Part shown: positions 33,478 through 41,521 of the stretch, one piece after another
How the letters are laid out: each line of letters opens with the position of its first letter
Position numbering within the stretch: position 1 is the stretch's first letter
Assembly (NCBI GenBank): GCA_026131555.1
Contig: JAMXJH010000008.1
Span: forward strand, 46,136-110,135
Direction: 5' to 3'
From: Aerococcaceae bacterium NML190073
GTDB taxonomy: Bacteria; Bacillota; Bacilli; Lactobacillales; Aerococcaceae
Length of the DNA: 64,000 nucleotides
Notes under the pieces: generated by a model
Told to the model about the DNA's origin: nothing
The model's database searches: none
The model's input: the letters and a program-made list of their open reading frames with translations, nothing else
Made by a program: the position numbers and the translations under genes

Positions 33478-34452
33478 TTATTCCCCACTTACATCAATCA
33501 GTTGTTCTGTTAATGCTTGCGGCAAACGAATGTCTAAATGCGATGCCGTTTGTGCATTGAATACTTTTCTCACCTTTGTTGCAAATTGAATAGGTAGTGT
33601 TTGAGGTGTTGCGCCATTGAATATTTCGACCGCCATTTGCGCTGATTGACGCCCAATACCAACTTGATCAATCGCTACGGAAGCCAATCCTCCTCGCTTC
33701 ACCATGTCCTCAAATGTCGGATAAATGGGTACACTGGATTGGTCGGCAATGTCTAACAAAGTATCTGCGCTACTTGCTACAGTGTTGTCCGTAGGAACAA
33801 ATATTGCGTCCACTTTCCCCACCAAATTTTCCGCTACTAGCGACATATCGGCAGTCGAAGCAATCGTTTCAACAATTACCGTCATACCTGCTGCTTCAGC
33901 AAATTTCGTTGCCTTATCAACTTCGGCTTTAGAATTATCCTCGCTACTGGTGTAAATCATACCGATTGTTTTGACATTCGGTGTTAATTGTGCGATCAAT
34001 TTGAATTGTTCTTCAAGTGGAGCGGCGTCACTTACTCCAGTAATATTGCTTTCTGTTTTTTCCAATGAGGAAACGAGTTTTGCCGCTACGGGATCGGTTA
34101 TCCCTGCCAGAATAATGGGAATATCTTGCGTTGCTTGTTGCAAAGACTGTGCGACAGGCGTCGTTATGGCAAAAATAATATCCGGTTTCTCCGATACGAC
34201 CAATTCGGCTATATTAGGTAATAAACTCATATCTCCTTCTGCGTTTTGAAAGTCAAGTGTTAAGTTCTTTCCTTCTTCATAGCCGCCTTGTGACAAACCT
34301 TCTTTAATTCCTGTCGTGATTGCATCAAGTGACGGATGGCTGACCAATTGTACAATTGCAACTTTAATATTTCTTTGATTCGCATGCAATGATGGCGCTG
34401 AGACTAATAAGACTGCTAAACAGATAATACAGAGGTTCATAAATTTTTTCAT
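33478..34452 (-). CDS. ABC transporter substrate-binding protein (TrpX-like, ABC_sub_bind family)
   Basis: A 324-residue extracytoplasmic binding protein of the PF04392 family. The N-terminus has a hydrophobic signal (ICLAVLLVSAPSLHA) but no lipobox Cys after it, which is unusual for a Gram-positive binding protein. It may stay anchored by the uncleaved signal or be released. The mature part has two Rossmann lobes (KVAIVQLVSHPSLDAI, FAITTPVAQSLQQA, GMIYTSSEDNSKAEVDKATKFA, AIFVPTDNTVASS). AAAGGAAC lies 6 bases before the ATG. It is the first structural gene after a Trp-codon leader and terminator. Confidence 0.9.
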   Translation of the reverse strand: MKKFMNLCIICLAVLLVSAPSLHANQRNIKVAIVQLVSHPSLDAITTGIKEGLSQGGYEEGKNLTLDFQNAEGDMSLLPNIAELVVSEKPDIIFAITTPVAQSLQQATQDIPIILAGITDPVAAKLVSSLEKTESNITGVSDAAPLEEQFKLIAQLTPNVKTIGMIYTSSEDNSKAEVDKATKFAEAAGMTVIVETIASTADMSLVAENLVGKVDAIFVPTDNTVASSADTLLDIADQSSVPIYPTFEDMVKRGGLASVAIDQVGIGRQSAQMAVEIFNGATPQTLPIQFATKVRKVFNAQTASHLDIRLPQALTEQLIDVSGE

Positions 34453-34486
34453 AATGAAGTTCCTTTCTTTTTTGGCTTAAGCATAC

Positions 34487-34517
34487 AAAAAACTACCGAC
34501 ACATACTATGCCGGTAG
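34487..34517 (-). terminator. Attenuator terminator in front of the TrpXYZ-like operon
   Basis: On the minus strand CTACCGGCAT pairs with GTGTCGGTAG (6 Watson-Crick pairs, then G-U, C-G, A-U, U-G; 5-base loop), followed by TTTTTT. It ends 34 bases before the start codon of the binding protein. Its left arm and loop contain GCATAGTATG, which can pair instead with an upstream segment. Confidence 0.85.
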
Positions 34518-34665
34518 CTAAATATGATATAATAGCCCTTTATCTCGCATAGTATGTTGAATCAACAATCTATGCAGAGCGTAAACGAGCTTATCTACAT
34601 AGATACAGAACAGAACGAACTGGGCTGTATCCATGGATATGTTCCAAGTCTACAACCTATCTATG
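34502..34665 (-). promoter_or_regulatory. Chain of mutually exclusive RNA pairings (tryptophan attenuator)
   Basis: In transcript order the leader holds five segments. Segment 1 (34658-34665, CATAGATA) spans the leader ORF end. Segment 2 (34594-34606) pairs with 1 over 8 bp. Segment 3 (34568-34578, TCTGCATAGAT) pairs with segment 2 over 11 bp with one G-U. Segment 4 (34547-34557, ACATACTATGC) pairs with the segment 3 region in a 12-bp stem with two mismatches (34547-34575). Segment 5 (34501-34511, GCATAGTATGT) pairs with segment 4 over 11 bp and overlaps the terminator. Hence 1:2, 3:4 and terminator form one state; 2:3 and 4:5 (antiterminator) form the other. Confidence 0.8.
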
Positions 34666-34704
34666 CCAGATTTGCCAGTTTTGTGTGTTGAATAATTGAA
34701 ACAT
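34657..34704 (-). CDS. 15-residue Trp-containing leader peptide
   Basis: The ORF encodes MFQLFNTQNWQIWHR and ends in TAG. GAGAGGAG lies 7 bases before the ATG, as strong as the sites of structural genes here. Trp codons are 10 and 13, placed so that a stalled ribosome would cover segment 1 of the downstream pairing chain. Two Trp in 15 residues is far above chance. It follows a good promoter and precedes a terminator and a TrpXYZ-like operon. Confidence 0.8.
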   Translation of the reverse strand: MFQLFNTQNWQIWHR

Positions 34705-34736
34705 ATCGAAGCTCCTCTCTTAATTACTTGTTTATA

Positions 34737-34765
34737 AGAATACCGCTTTCTTTTTGGAAAGTCAA
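34737..34765 (-). promoter_or_regulatory. Promoter of the TrpXYZ-like operon leader
   Basis: Minus-strand -35 TTGACT (34760-34765), 17-base spacer, -10 TATTCT (34737-34742). The expected transcript starts near 34730, about 25 bases before the leader ORF. Confidence 0.8.
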
Positions 34766-34802
34766 ACATTTTTTTCAATATCATCACCCGTTCACACTAG
34801 TG

Positions 34803-34820
34803 TTGGTATTTGAATACCAA
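34803..34820. repeat. Perfect 18-bp palindrome upstream of the Trp operon promoter
   Basis: TTGGTATT-TG-AATACCAA lies 38 bases upstream of the -35 element. Its position and symmetry fit a dimeric regulator site, but no protein can be named. Confidence 0.6.
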
Positions 34821-35028
34821 TGACTTAGCTGTCATCCCAAACAATCTACAAACAGACAGTATGCCCGTCTACTGTGTATCCTACCTTCCCACCATGCGTG
34901 TCGTAAAGGCAAACACAAGGCAAATGCCACTGACAAAAACAAGCAACATCAACAAGCGAGGCAACATCGACAACTGTAATAGCAACTTCATTCTCCGCAA
35001 CTGGCTCACACATCGAGCAAGTTTAACG
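34821..35028. other. Gene-free stretch between the Trp operon promoter and the pyk terminator
   Basis: With the leader elements this belongs to a 624-base gap between the binding-protein gene and pyk. I see no ORF with a ribosome binding site here. The only symmetry is a loose ACAGTA/TACTGT pair near 34855-34876. The short open frames on both strands look like chance. Confidence 0.5.
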
Positions 35029-35060
35029 AAAAAAAGAGAGAAAAACTCCTCTCTCTTTTC
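35029..35060 (-). terminator. Intrinsic terminator of pyk
   Basis: AAAAGAGAG and CTCTCTTTT form a 9-bp stem on the minus strand, followed by TTTCG. It lies 16 bases after the pyk stop. Confidence 0.85.
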
Positions 35061-35076
35061 ATTCAATGTTGGTCAA

Positions 35077-36576
35077 TTAAACCATTTCAATTTTCATTAA
35101 GTTTGTTGTGCCAATTTCAGCTACCGGTACACCGGCTGTAATGATGATTGCTTCGCCTTCTTTAACAAAGCCTTTTTCTTTTGCTAATTCTCTAGCTGAA
35201 TCAATCATAGCATCTGTTGAAGCTGGTTTGTCAACTACATACGGCAATACACCCCAAACTAATGCTAACGAACGCGCTGTTTTCTCATCAAATGTCGCTG
35301 CAACAATATTGGCATATGGACGATATTTAGAGATTTTGCGCGCTGTACTTCCTGAAGAAGTTGCGGCAACAATTGTCTTGATATCCAGGTTAGTTGCTGC
35401 TTGAACAACTGATTGTGCAACCGCTTCTGTTGTTGATGTATGCGCGAATGTCAATGATTCTTCTGCACGGTGTGAACGGATGAAATCTTCTGTACGAACA
35501 CAAATGTTTGCCATCATTTGAACTGATTCTACCGGATATTTACCATTCGCTGTTTCACCTGATAACATTACAGCATCTGTTCCATCAAAAATAGCATTGG
35601 CAACGTCACCTACTTCCGCACGTGTTGGACGTGGGTTGTTTTGCATAGAGTCTAACATTTGCGTTGCTGTAATCACCGGTTTTGAAGCGGCGTTACATTT
35701 TTTGATAATCAATTTTTGTTGAATCGGTACCTCTTCAGCCGGAATTTCTACCCCTAGATCCCCGCGGGCAATCATGATTCCGTCTGCTGCTTCAAGGATT
35801 TCATCAATGTTATCAATCCCTTGTTGGTTTTCGATTTTCGCAATTAATTGAACGTGGTCGTTACCTGTTTCACGGCAAATTTCACGAACAACTTCAACGT
35901 CTTTTGCTGTACGTACGAATGAAATCGCAATGAAGTTCAATCCTTGTTCCAAACCAAAGCGAATATCTGCGTTGTCACGCTCTGCAAGCGCCGGGAAAGG
36001 AATTTTTGTGTAAGGAATGTTAACGCCTTTTTGTTTAGCGATAATGCCATCGTTTTGTGCTTCGACAACAAATTCACGTTTGTCCGCATCTTTTTCAATA
36101 ACTTTTAAGGCTAATTTACCATCGTCGATTAAGATAAAGTTACCTACCGCAACATCATCGAATACATCTAAGCTACCTGCTACACTCAAAGCAATCACTT
36201 CTTGTGTTGATTGGACACCTTGTTTCGTTGTCACACGCAATGTGTCACCTGTTTTGTAAGAGTATTCTTTTGCTTCGCCCTCGAACAATTCTGTACGAAT
36301 TTCCGGTCCTTTAGTATCTAGCAAGAACGCTACTTTCTGTCCGGCGATTTCTTCTGCACGGCGTACAGTTGCCATACGCGCTCCTTGCTCTGCGTGATCT
36401 CCATGAGAGAAGTTAAAGCGGAATACGTTTGCGCCCGCCATAATTAGTTGAGCAATTTTTTGGGCTGATGCTTCAACGTCAAGTTGCTCGCCCCAGTAGC
36501 CGTCATCGCCTAATTTTTTACCGCCACGAAATTCTACGGCCGGTCCAAGTGTTGCTACGATTTTTGTTTTTTTCAT
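35077..36576 (-). CDS. pyk: Pyruvate kinase
   Basis: Last ATP-forming step of glycolysis: PEP + ADP to pyruvate + ATP. The 499 residues contain FRFNFSHGDH, LDTKGPEIRTE, the active-site segment IMIARGDLGVEIP, KPVITATQMLDSM with PRPTRAEVGDVANAIFDGTDAVMLSGETA, and the C-terminal allosteric domain. The extra PEP-utiliser-like domain of some Bacillales enzymes is absent. The ATG giving MKKTKIVA follows AAGGAG by 10 bases; a TTG two codons earlier is too close. It lies 24 bases after pfkA, forming the pfkA-pyk operon common in Firmicutes. Confidence 0.97.
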   Translation of the reverse strand: MKKTKIVATLGPAVEFRGGKKLGDDGYWGEQLDVEASAQKIAQLIMAGANVFRFNFSHGDHAEQGARMATVRRAEEIAGQKVAFLLDTKGPEIRTELFEGEAKEYSYKTGDTLRVTTKQGVQSTQEVIALSVAGSLDVFDDVAVGNFILIDDGKLALKVIEKDADKREFVVEAQNDGIIAKQKGVNIPYTKIPFPALAERDNADIRFGLEQGLNFIAISFVRTAKDVEVVREICRETGNDHVQLIAKIENQQGIDNIDEILEAADGIMIARGDLGVEIPAEEVPIQQKLIIKKCNAASKPVITATQMLDSMQNNPRPTRAEVGDVANAIFDGTDAVMLSGETANGKYPVESVQMMANICVRTEDFIRSHRAEESLTFAHTSTTEAVAQSVVQAATNLDIKTIVAATSSGSTARKISKYRPYANIVAATFDEKTARSLALVWGVLPYVVDKPASTDAMIDSARELAKEKGFVKEGEAIIITAGVPVAEIGTTNLMKIEMV

Positions 36577-36600
36577 CGTCAAAAAACTCCTTTTTTATAA

Positions 36601-37569
36601 TTAATTCGATTGTTTCAACTCTTTGTTCAGGTAGTACATATCCAAGTACTCTTCGTGTTCGGTACTTTGTAATGTTTCTATGATGTCAAAAGTTGCAATT
36701 CTTTCTTTTTTGACACCGACGAATAGTCCTGCTTGACCTTCTATCAATAAGTCAACCGCTTTTGCTCCCATCATTGTTGCATAGGCACGGTCTCGAACGC
36801 TCGGTGCTCCTCCACGTTGAACGTGAGATAATGTCACACTGCGTACTTCTTCATTTGCCAAAGCACAATATTGCTTTGCAAATTCAGGTGCTGACATAAC
36901 ACCTTCTGAAAGAATAATCAATGAATGGTCTTTCCCGTTGCGACGACCTCTGGCTGTTGCTTTGACAACTGCTTCCATATCGTGCGCTTCTTCCGGAATG
37001 ATAATTGCATCTGCTCCAGAGGCAACGCCAATCCAAGTTGCCATATCGCCTGCATCGCGTCCCATAACCTCTACGATAAATGTACGGTTATGAGAAGATG
37101 CTGTATCTGAAATTTTGTCCACTTCAGCCAATGCTACGTTAACAGCCGTATCGAAACCGATTGTATATTCCGTTCCCGGGATGTCATTGTCGATGGTTCC
37201 TGGAATACCGATTGCTGGGAATCCGTGTTCTGTTAGTTTCAATGCTCCTGTAAACGAACCATCTCCACCGATAACGACTAAAGCATCAATTCCGAAATGC
37301 TTTAATTGCTCAATTGCTTTTAGACGAATCTCCGGTTCGCGGAATTCTGGGAAACGGGCTGAATAAAGAAAAGTTCCACCACGTCTCATTTTGTCATGGC
37401 AGTCTGCCAATGTCAAACGACGTAAGTCGCCATCAACCAAGCCTTTGAAGCCATAATATACGCCGTAAACTTCTAGCCCGCATTGTTCTCCACGTTCTAC
37501 TACTGCGCAAATTGCGGCATTCATGCCCGGTGCGTCTCCGCCACTTGTTAGGACTGCTATACGCTTCAT
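36601..37569 (-). CDS. pfkA: ATP-dependent 6-phosphofructokinase
   Basis: Phosphorylates fructose 6-phosphate, the committed step of glycolysis. The 322-residue protein shows LTSGGDAPGMNAAI, GGDGSFTGA, the catalytic PGTIDNDI-PGTEYTIGFDTA segment and EVMGRDAGD. Length is normal. The ATG giving MKRIAVLT follows GAGGTGGAG; the frame runs 12 codons upstream without a site. It is first in an operon with pyk. Confidence 0.97.
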   Translation of the reverse strand: MKRIAVLTSGGDAPGMNAAICAVVERGEQCGLEVYGVYYGFKGLVDGDLRRLTLADCHDKMRRGGTFLYSARFPEFREPEIRLKAIEQLKHFGIDALVVIGGDGSFTGALKLTEHGFPAIGIPGTIDNDIPGTEYTIGFDTAVNVALAEVDKISDTASSHNRTFIVEVMGRDAGDMATWIGVASGADAIIIPEEAHDMEAVVKATARGRRNGKDHSLIILSEGVMSAPEFAKQYCALANEEVRSVTLSHVQRGGAPSVRDRAYATMMGAKAVDLLIEGQAGLFVGVKKERIATFDIIETLQSTEHEEYLDMYYLNKELKQSN

Positions 37570-37630
37570 GCTCTCCACCTCTATTATAAAATAAGATAAT
37601 GCCACGATGCTATTGCATCATACAGTGTCT

Positions 37631-37659
37631 ATTCTATCATTTTTTTCTTGATAAGTCAT
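37631..37659 (-). promoter_or_regulatory. Promoter of the pfkA-pyk operon
   Basis: Minus-strand -35 ATGACT (37654-37659), 17-base spacer, -10 TAGAAT (37631-37636). A second TATAAT (37583-37588) lies too close to the ribosome binding site to be the main -10. A GATGC/GCATC mini-hairpin lies in the leader. Confidence 0.55.
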
Positions 37660-37693
37660 ATCTTTTCGGAATATTTATCACGATGAAATCGTT

Positions 37694-40600
37694 TTATTTG
37701 AAGACCACGTTCCCTATTCCGAACATTTGCTTTAATTCTTGTTGAATTCGCGGTGCATAGCTGACTTGATAGGCGTTATCAAGCTGCCATGTACGTCGCT
37801 GATTGTCTACTAGAACCACTTTAGTCGGACCGGGATTCGCTTGAATATAGGTCTTTAATTGCTGCACTTTTTCACCCGCCTGTTCAAAATCAGCCACCTT
37901 AATAAAACATGTTTGCGGCACTTCAGCTTGTCTAAACTCCGTTTGATGTATATCCTGAATCCGATTCGCAATAAGTTGTGCTTCTCCTCGATTATCTAGA
38001 TCGACTGTGCCTTCAACATAAAGAATTGTATTTTCTTTTAATAATGCGACATGTTGCTGATACACTTGTGGAAATACAACAACTGTAGCGTCGAATGTTT
38101 CATTACTCAATGTAACAAATGCCATTCTATCGTTCTTCTTGGTACGAATTTGTTTGACATGTGTAATCATGCCGATTGTGCGCATGGAGGTCTTCTTGCG
38201 TAAAGTTGGAAGGTGTTCTAATCGCGTCAAATCAGAATGCATATCAAATAAACGCTCAAATTCATCGAGCGGATGCCCTGACAGTACGAAATCCAACACT
38301 TCTTTCTCTTTAGCTAATACCGTCATTAAATCCCATTCATCAACCCACTCAATCTTCGGCTCCAATGCCGGGAATAAATTCAAATTATTGCCGCTGAATT
38401 CAATTCCTCTAAGTAAATGTGGTAAATTATGTGTTAATGTTGCCCGATTGTAACCGAAAGAATCGAAAGCCCCCGCGTAAATCAGCGCCTCCACCGCTTC
38501 TTGTTTTAGAAACTTCTTGGGCATGCGTTGCAAAAAATTCATCAAACTTGTATATGGTCCAACTAATTGTCTGTCGTTCAATATGTAGTCAATCCATTCG
38601 CGACGCATTCCTTTAACCGACTCGAAGCCAACCATCAATTGACCTTTCTGAACGGAAAACCCTGCCTGACTTAAATTGATATTGACGGCTCTAATATGTC
38701 CTAACTGACGTTTCGCCTCTTGGAAATAATGCGCGAAGCTGGTTGCCGCCGAGCGCCCGTTATTCAATAATGCTTGATAAAAAGCCAACGGATAGTGCAC
38801 CTTCAAGTACGCAAGCTGGTACGCCAAAGTTGAGTAAACAACCGCATGGGAACGGTTGAAACCGTAACTCGCAAATTCTTGAATATGTTGGTACACTTGG
38901 TTAGCTAGTTGAGCGGTAATGCCTCGTTTCGTTGCTCCCTCAATGAAGTATTGTCGTTCTCGCTCCATGACATCAGCCTGTTTCTTGCTCATTGCTCGAC
39001 GCAATAAATCTGCTTGTCCTAATGTAAAGCCGGCCATCAACTGACACACTTGCATGACTTGCTCTTGATACACCATAACACCGTAAGTTTTGGCAAGAAT
39101 CGGGACTAGCATTTCATGGAAATACTCCGGCTTCAATTTACCGTGCTTACGTGCTACGAAAGTATCTATCTGTTTCATCGGACCGGGACGAAATAAAGCA
39201 TTCACAGCCACAATATCTTCAAAACTAGCTGGTTGCACTTTACGCAATACATTCTTGATGCCTTCCGATTCAAACTGGAATATTCCGAATGTATCTGCCC
39301 GTCTAAATAAATCCAGTGTAGCATCATCATCCAAATTAATTTCCTCAATATCAAATTGCGGCTTTTCCCTCTTCACATTGCGGATAATATCCTCCAGTAA
39401 AGTCAAATTGCGTAGACCAAGAAAGTCCATTTTAAGTAAGCCTATCTGTTCAATATCGTACATAGTAAACTGCGTCATCAAACGTTGCTCTTGACGTTCC
39501 ATTACCGGAATCAACTGATGAAGAGGTTGATCACTAATAACAACCGCCGCCGCATGCGTCGATACGTGTCGCGGCAATCCTTCTAACGTCAATGCCACTT
39601 TGAAAAAATGTCGATTATCTTCCGAAGCTTCCACCAATTGACGTAACGCACTCGATTGACGATACGCCTGCTCTAAACTAATATTCAACTCATTCGGAAT
39701 GGCTCTTGCCCACCGTTTAAGCGTATCTGTTGTTGCCCCCAGTACGCGCAAAGTATCACGAATTGCTTGCTTCGCACCAAATGTTCCGAAAGTCGCAATT
39801 TGAGCCACTTGTTCGTGTCCGTAACGTTGCTCAATATAACGTAACACTTTCTCACGTTGATTATCCGGAATATCAATATCAATATCGGGCATTGTCTGCC
39901 GTTCCGGATTCAAAAATCGTTCAAAGAGCAACTCATATTCAATCGGATCAACCAATGTGATTTTTAATAAAAAGCTGACGAGAGAGCCCGCTGCCGAACC
40001 GCGACCGGGACCTGTTCGAATTTGATTACGATGACAATAATCCATAATTTCCCATACAATTAAGAAATAATCACTGAACCCCATCCGGTCAATAACCGAT
40101 AATTCATAATTCAAACGCTCAATATAAGTGGAATTAGTCTGCAATCCTAATTGTGTCAATGCTTGCATGGCTACCTGACGTAAGTAATTCGATGCACTTT
40201 CTCCGTTCGGCGTCGGAAAAGACGGTAACAACGTTTGATGCTGGGCAATCTCAACGTTAAGGCGTGCTACTAATCGTTGCGTGGCAGTCACACATTCCAT
40301 TAAACCTTCCGCTTCATACATCGATACTAATTGAGAGTACGCGTATAGGTAATGTGCACCTTGAATATTTTGTAAAGATAAATCGACTGATTCATTGGCA
40401 TGAATCGCTTGTAACACCTTTAAGCTAAAGCCGTCTTCGCGATTTAGAGTATGCAATAATTGATTGATAACCGTTGGTACACCTTGCTGATGGGCAAAGG
40501 TTACCAAGCGTTCTACTTCCATCGCATTCATCGGATAAATCGGTACACCGATATAAACATTCTCATCGCCAAAAATCTTCTGCCATTCTTGCAGTGTTGT

Positions 40601-41029
40601 TTGCGCCCATACTTCATCCTCATGAATTAAAGCTTGCTCCAACTCTCCTTTTCGTCCAATTGATACGATGATTAAGTTATCGGCTTTATCGCGTAAATAT
40701 TGCCAAACATCACGCTTCACATATCGGTCACTATTCAACATTCTTGATACGCGCATCAAATGTTGATAGCCTTGCGCATCAATTGCATACAATAGGAAGG
40801 GAAACTCTTTGTCTTGGCGTACAATTCCCGGCAATTTCACGGTTAGACCGATCAATGGTTTCAAACCATGCCGTCGACAAGTATTATAGAATTCCAATGC
40901 CCCATGTAATACTTTTTCGTCTGCTAGACCGATTGCCTGGTAACCCAATTCTTTAGCCTTTATAACATATTGCTCAATACGAATAGTACTTTGTAGTAAA
41001 GAATATGCTGAACGGACATTTAATAACAT
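37694..41029 (-). CDS. dnaE: DNA polymerase III alpha subunit, DnaE type
   Basis: Replicative polymerase that works with PolC in low-GC Gram-positives. The 1111-residue protein has an N-terminal PHP domain (LNVRSAYSLLQSTIRIEQYV, GLADEKVLHGA) and the C-family palm with RTGPGRGSAAGSLVSFLL and PDIDIDIPDNQREKVLRYI. Thumb and fingers include FGTFGAKQAIRD and HAAAVVIS, followed by helix-hairpin-helix and OB domains (SMRTIGMITHVKQIRTKKNDRMAFVTLSNETFDATVVVFP, around 950-1010). Length fits DnaE, not PolC. AGGAGGTGA, a near-perfect site, lies 5 bases before the ATG. Confidence 0.96.
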   Translation of the reverse strand: MLLNVRSAYSLLQSTIRIEQYVIKAKELGYQAIGLADEKVLHGALEFYNTCRRHGLKPLIGLTVKLPGIVRQDKEFPFLLYAIDAQGYQHLMRVSRMLNSDRYVKRDVWQYLRDKADNLIIVSIGRKGELEQALIHEDEVWAQTTLQEWQKIFGDENVYIGVPIYPMNAMEVERLVTFAHQQGVPTVINQLLHTLNREDGFSLKVLQAIHANESVDLSLQNIQGAHYLYAYSQLVSMYEAEGLMECVTATQRLVARLNVEIAQHQTLLPSFPTPNGESASNYLRQVAMQALTQLGLQTNSTYIERLNYELSVIDRMGFSDYFLIVWEIMDYCHRNQIRTGPGRGSAAGSLVSFLLKITLVDPIEYELLFERFLNPERQTMPDIDIDIPDNQREKVLRYIEQRYGHEQVAQIATFGTFGAKQAIRDTLRVLGATTDTLKRWARAIPNELNISLEQAYRQSSALRQLVEASEDNRHFFKVALTLEGLPRHVSTHAAAVVISDQPLHQLIPVMERQEQRLMTQFTMYDIEQIGLLKMDFLGLRNLTLLEDIIRNVKREKPQFDIEEINLDDDATLDLFRRADTFGIFQFESEGIKNVLRKVQPASFEDIVAVNALFRPGPMKQIDTFVARKHGKLKPEYFHEMLVPILAKTYGVMVYQEQVMQVCQLMAGFTLGQADLLRRAMSKKQADVMERERQYFIEGATKRGITAQLANQVYQHIQEFASYGFNRSHAVVYSTLAYQLAYLKVHYPLAFYQALLNNGRSAATSFAHYFQEAKRQLGHIRAVNINLSQAGFSVQKGQLMVGFESVKGMRREWIDYILNDRQLVGPYTSLMNFLQRMPKKFLKQEAVEALIYAGAFDSFGYNRATLTHNLPHLLRGIEFSGNNLNLFPALEPKIEWVDEWDLMTVLAKEKEVLDFVLSGHPLDEFERLFDMHSDLTRLEHLPTLRKKTSMRTIGMITHVKQIRTKKNDRMAFVTLSNETFDATVVVFPQVYQQHVALLKENTILYVEGTVDLDNRGEAQLIANRIQDIHQTEFRQAEVPQTCFIKVADFEQAGEKVQQLKTYIQANPGPTKVVLVDNQRRTWQLDNAYQVSYAPRIQQELKQMFGIGNVVFK

Positions 41030-41151
41030 TTGGTCACCTCCTCCAGTGATTTCTCTAGCTATATTGTGCCATTTTTTGCACGAAAAAACAAATGTTCTTG
41101 TCGAATAATTGATAAAGTTATGCTAAACTTATGAATGAAAGAAGGGATAAT

Positions 41152-41373
41152 ATGAAGTACGTAATGACTTTATTCTGGAGCTTTATTCTTGGGCATGTAG
41201 TTTACTATTTGGGAAGCGCCCTTGCCAACGCTCTGCCACCTGGTGCTTATGATTTGGTACCGGGAACTATATTAGGTTTAGCAATTGCCGTTGCCGCCAT
41301 TATCATCGCTAATATCATGAAGGGCGTCGATAAAACGGATGCTACCTCACTTGAAAATAAGCACACCACATAA
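41152..41373 (+). CDS. Small membrane protein, DUF2929 (YjzD-like)
   Basis: A 73-residue protein with two TM segments (YVMTLFWSFILGHVVYYLGSAL and TILGLAIAVAAIIIANIMKG), matching the DUF2929/YjzD pattern MKY-x-MTLFWSF. Function is unknown. The ATG at 41152 has GAAGGG 5 bases upstream; the frame from 41131 has no site. It diverges from dnaE. Confidence 0.8.
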   Translation: MKYVMTLFWSFILGHVVYYLGSALANALPPGAYDLVPGTILGLAIAVAAIIIANIMKGVDKTDATSLENKHTT

Positions 41374-41381
41374 TTAAATTT

Positions 41382-41434
41382 ACACTTTCTATTATGAGCA
41401 CTCAATAATATGTCTCTGTAGGAAGTGTTTTTTT
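41382..41434 (+). terminator. Terminator of the DUF2929 gene
   Basis: ACACTTTCT pairs with AGGAAGTGT (one T-G wobble) across a 29-base loop, followed by TTTTTTT. Confidence 0.7.
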
Positions 41435-41459
41435 GTTATCCCCTCGAAATAGTCTGCAT

Positions 41460-41503
41460 TAAAATAACCGCACCACAAAGTATTACAACTTATGGTGCGG
41501 TTA
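41460..41503 (-). terminator. Intrinsic terminator of the large LPXTG adhesin gene
   Basis: TAACCGCACC and GGTGCGGTTA form a perfect 10-bp stem. TTTTAAT follows on the minus strand, 20 bases after the stop. Confidence 0.8.
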
Positions 41504-41521
41504 AATAAATGATTTTACATG

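Noticed and set aside
34487..34730. T-box riboswitch upstream of the Trp operon
   Set aside because: No T-box core (AGGGUGGNACCGCG-like) and no specifier stem I loop are visible; the Trp-codon ORF and pairing chain explain the leader better.
34881..35066. Minus-strand open frame of 61 codons downstream of pyk
   Set aside because: It runs through the pyk terminator, lacks a ribosome binding site, and has an implausible composition.
37583..37588. TATAAT directly before the pfkA ribosome binding site as the -10
   Set aside because: Transcription would start within the ribosome binding site; the upstream ATGACT-17-TAGAAT pair is better.
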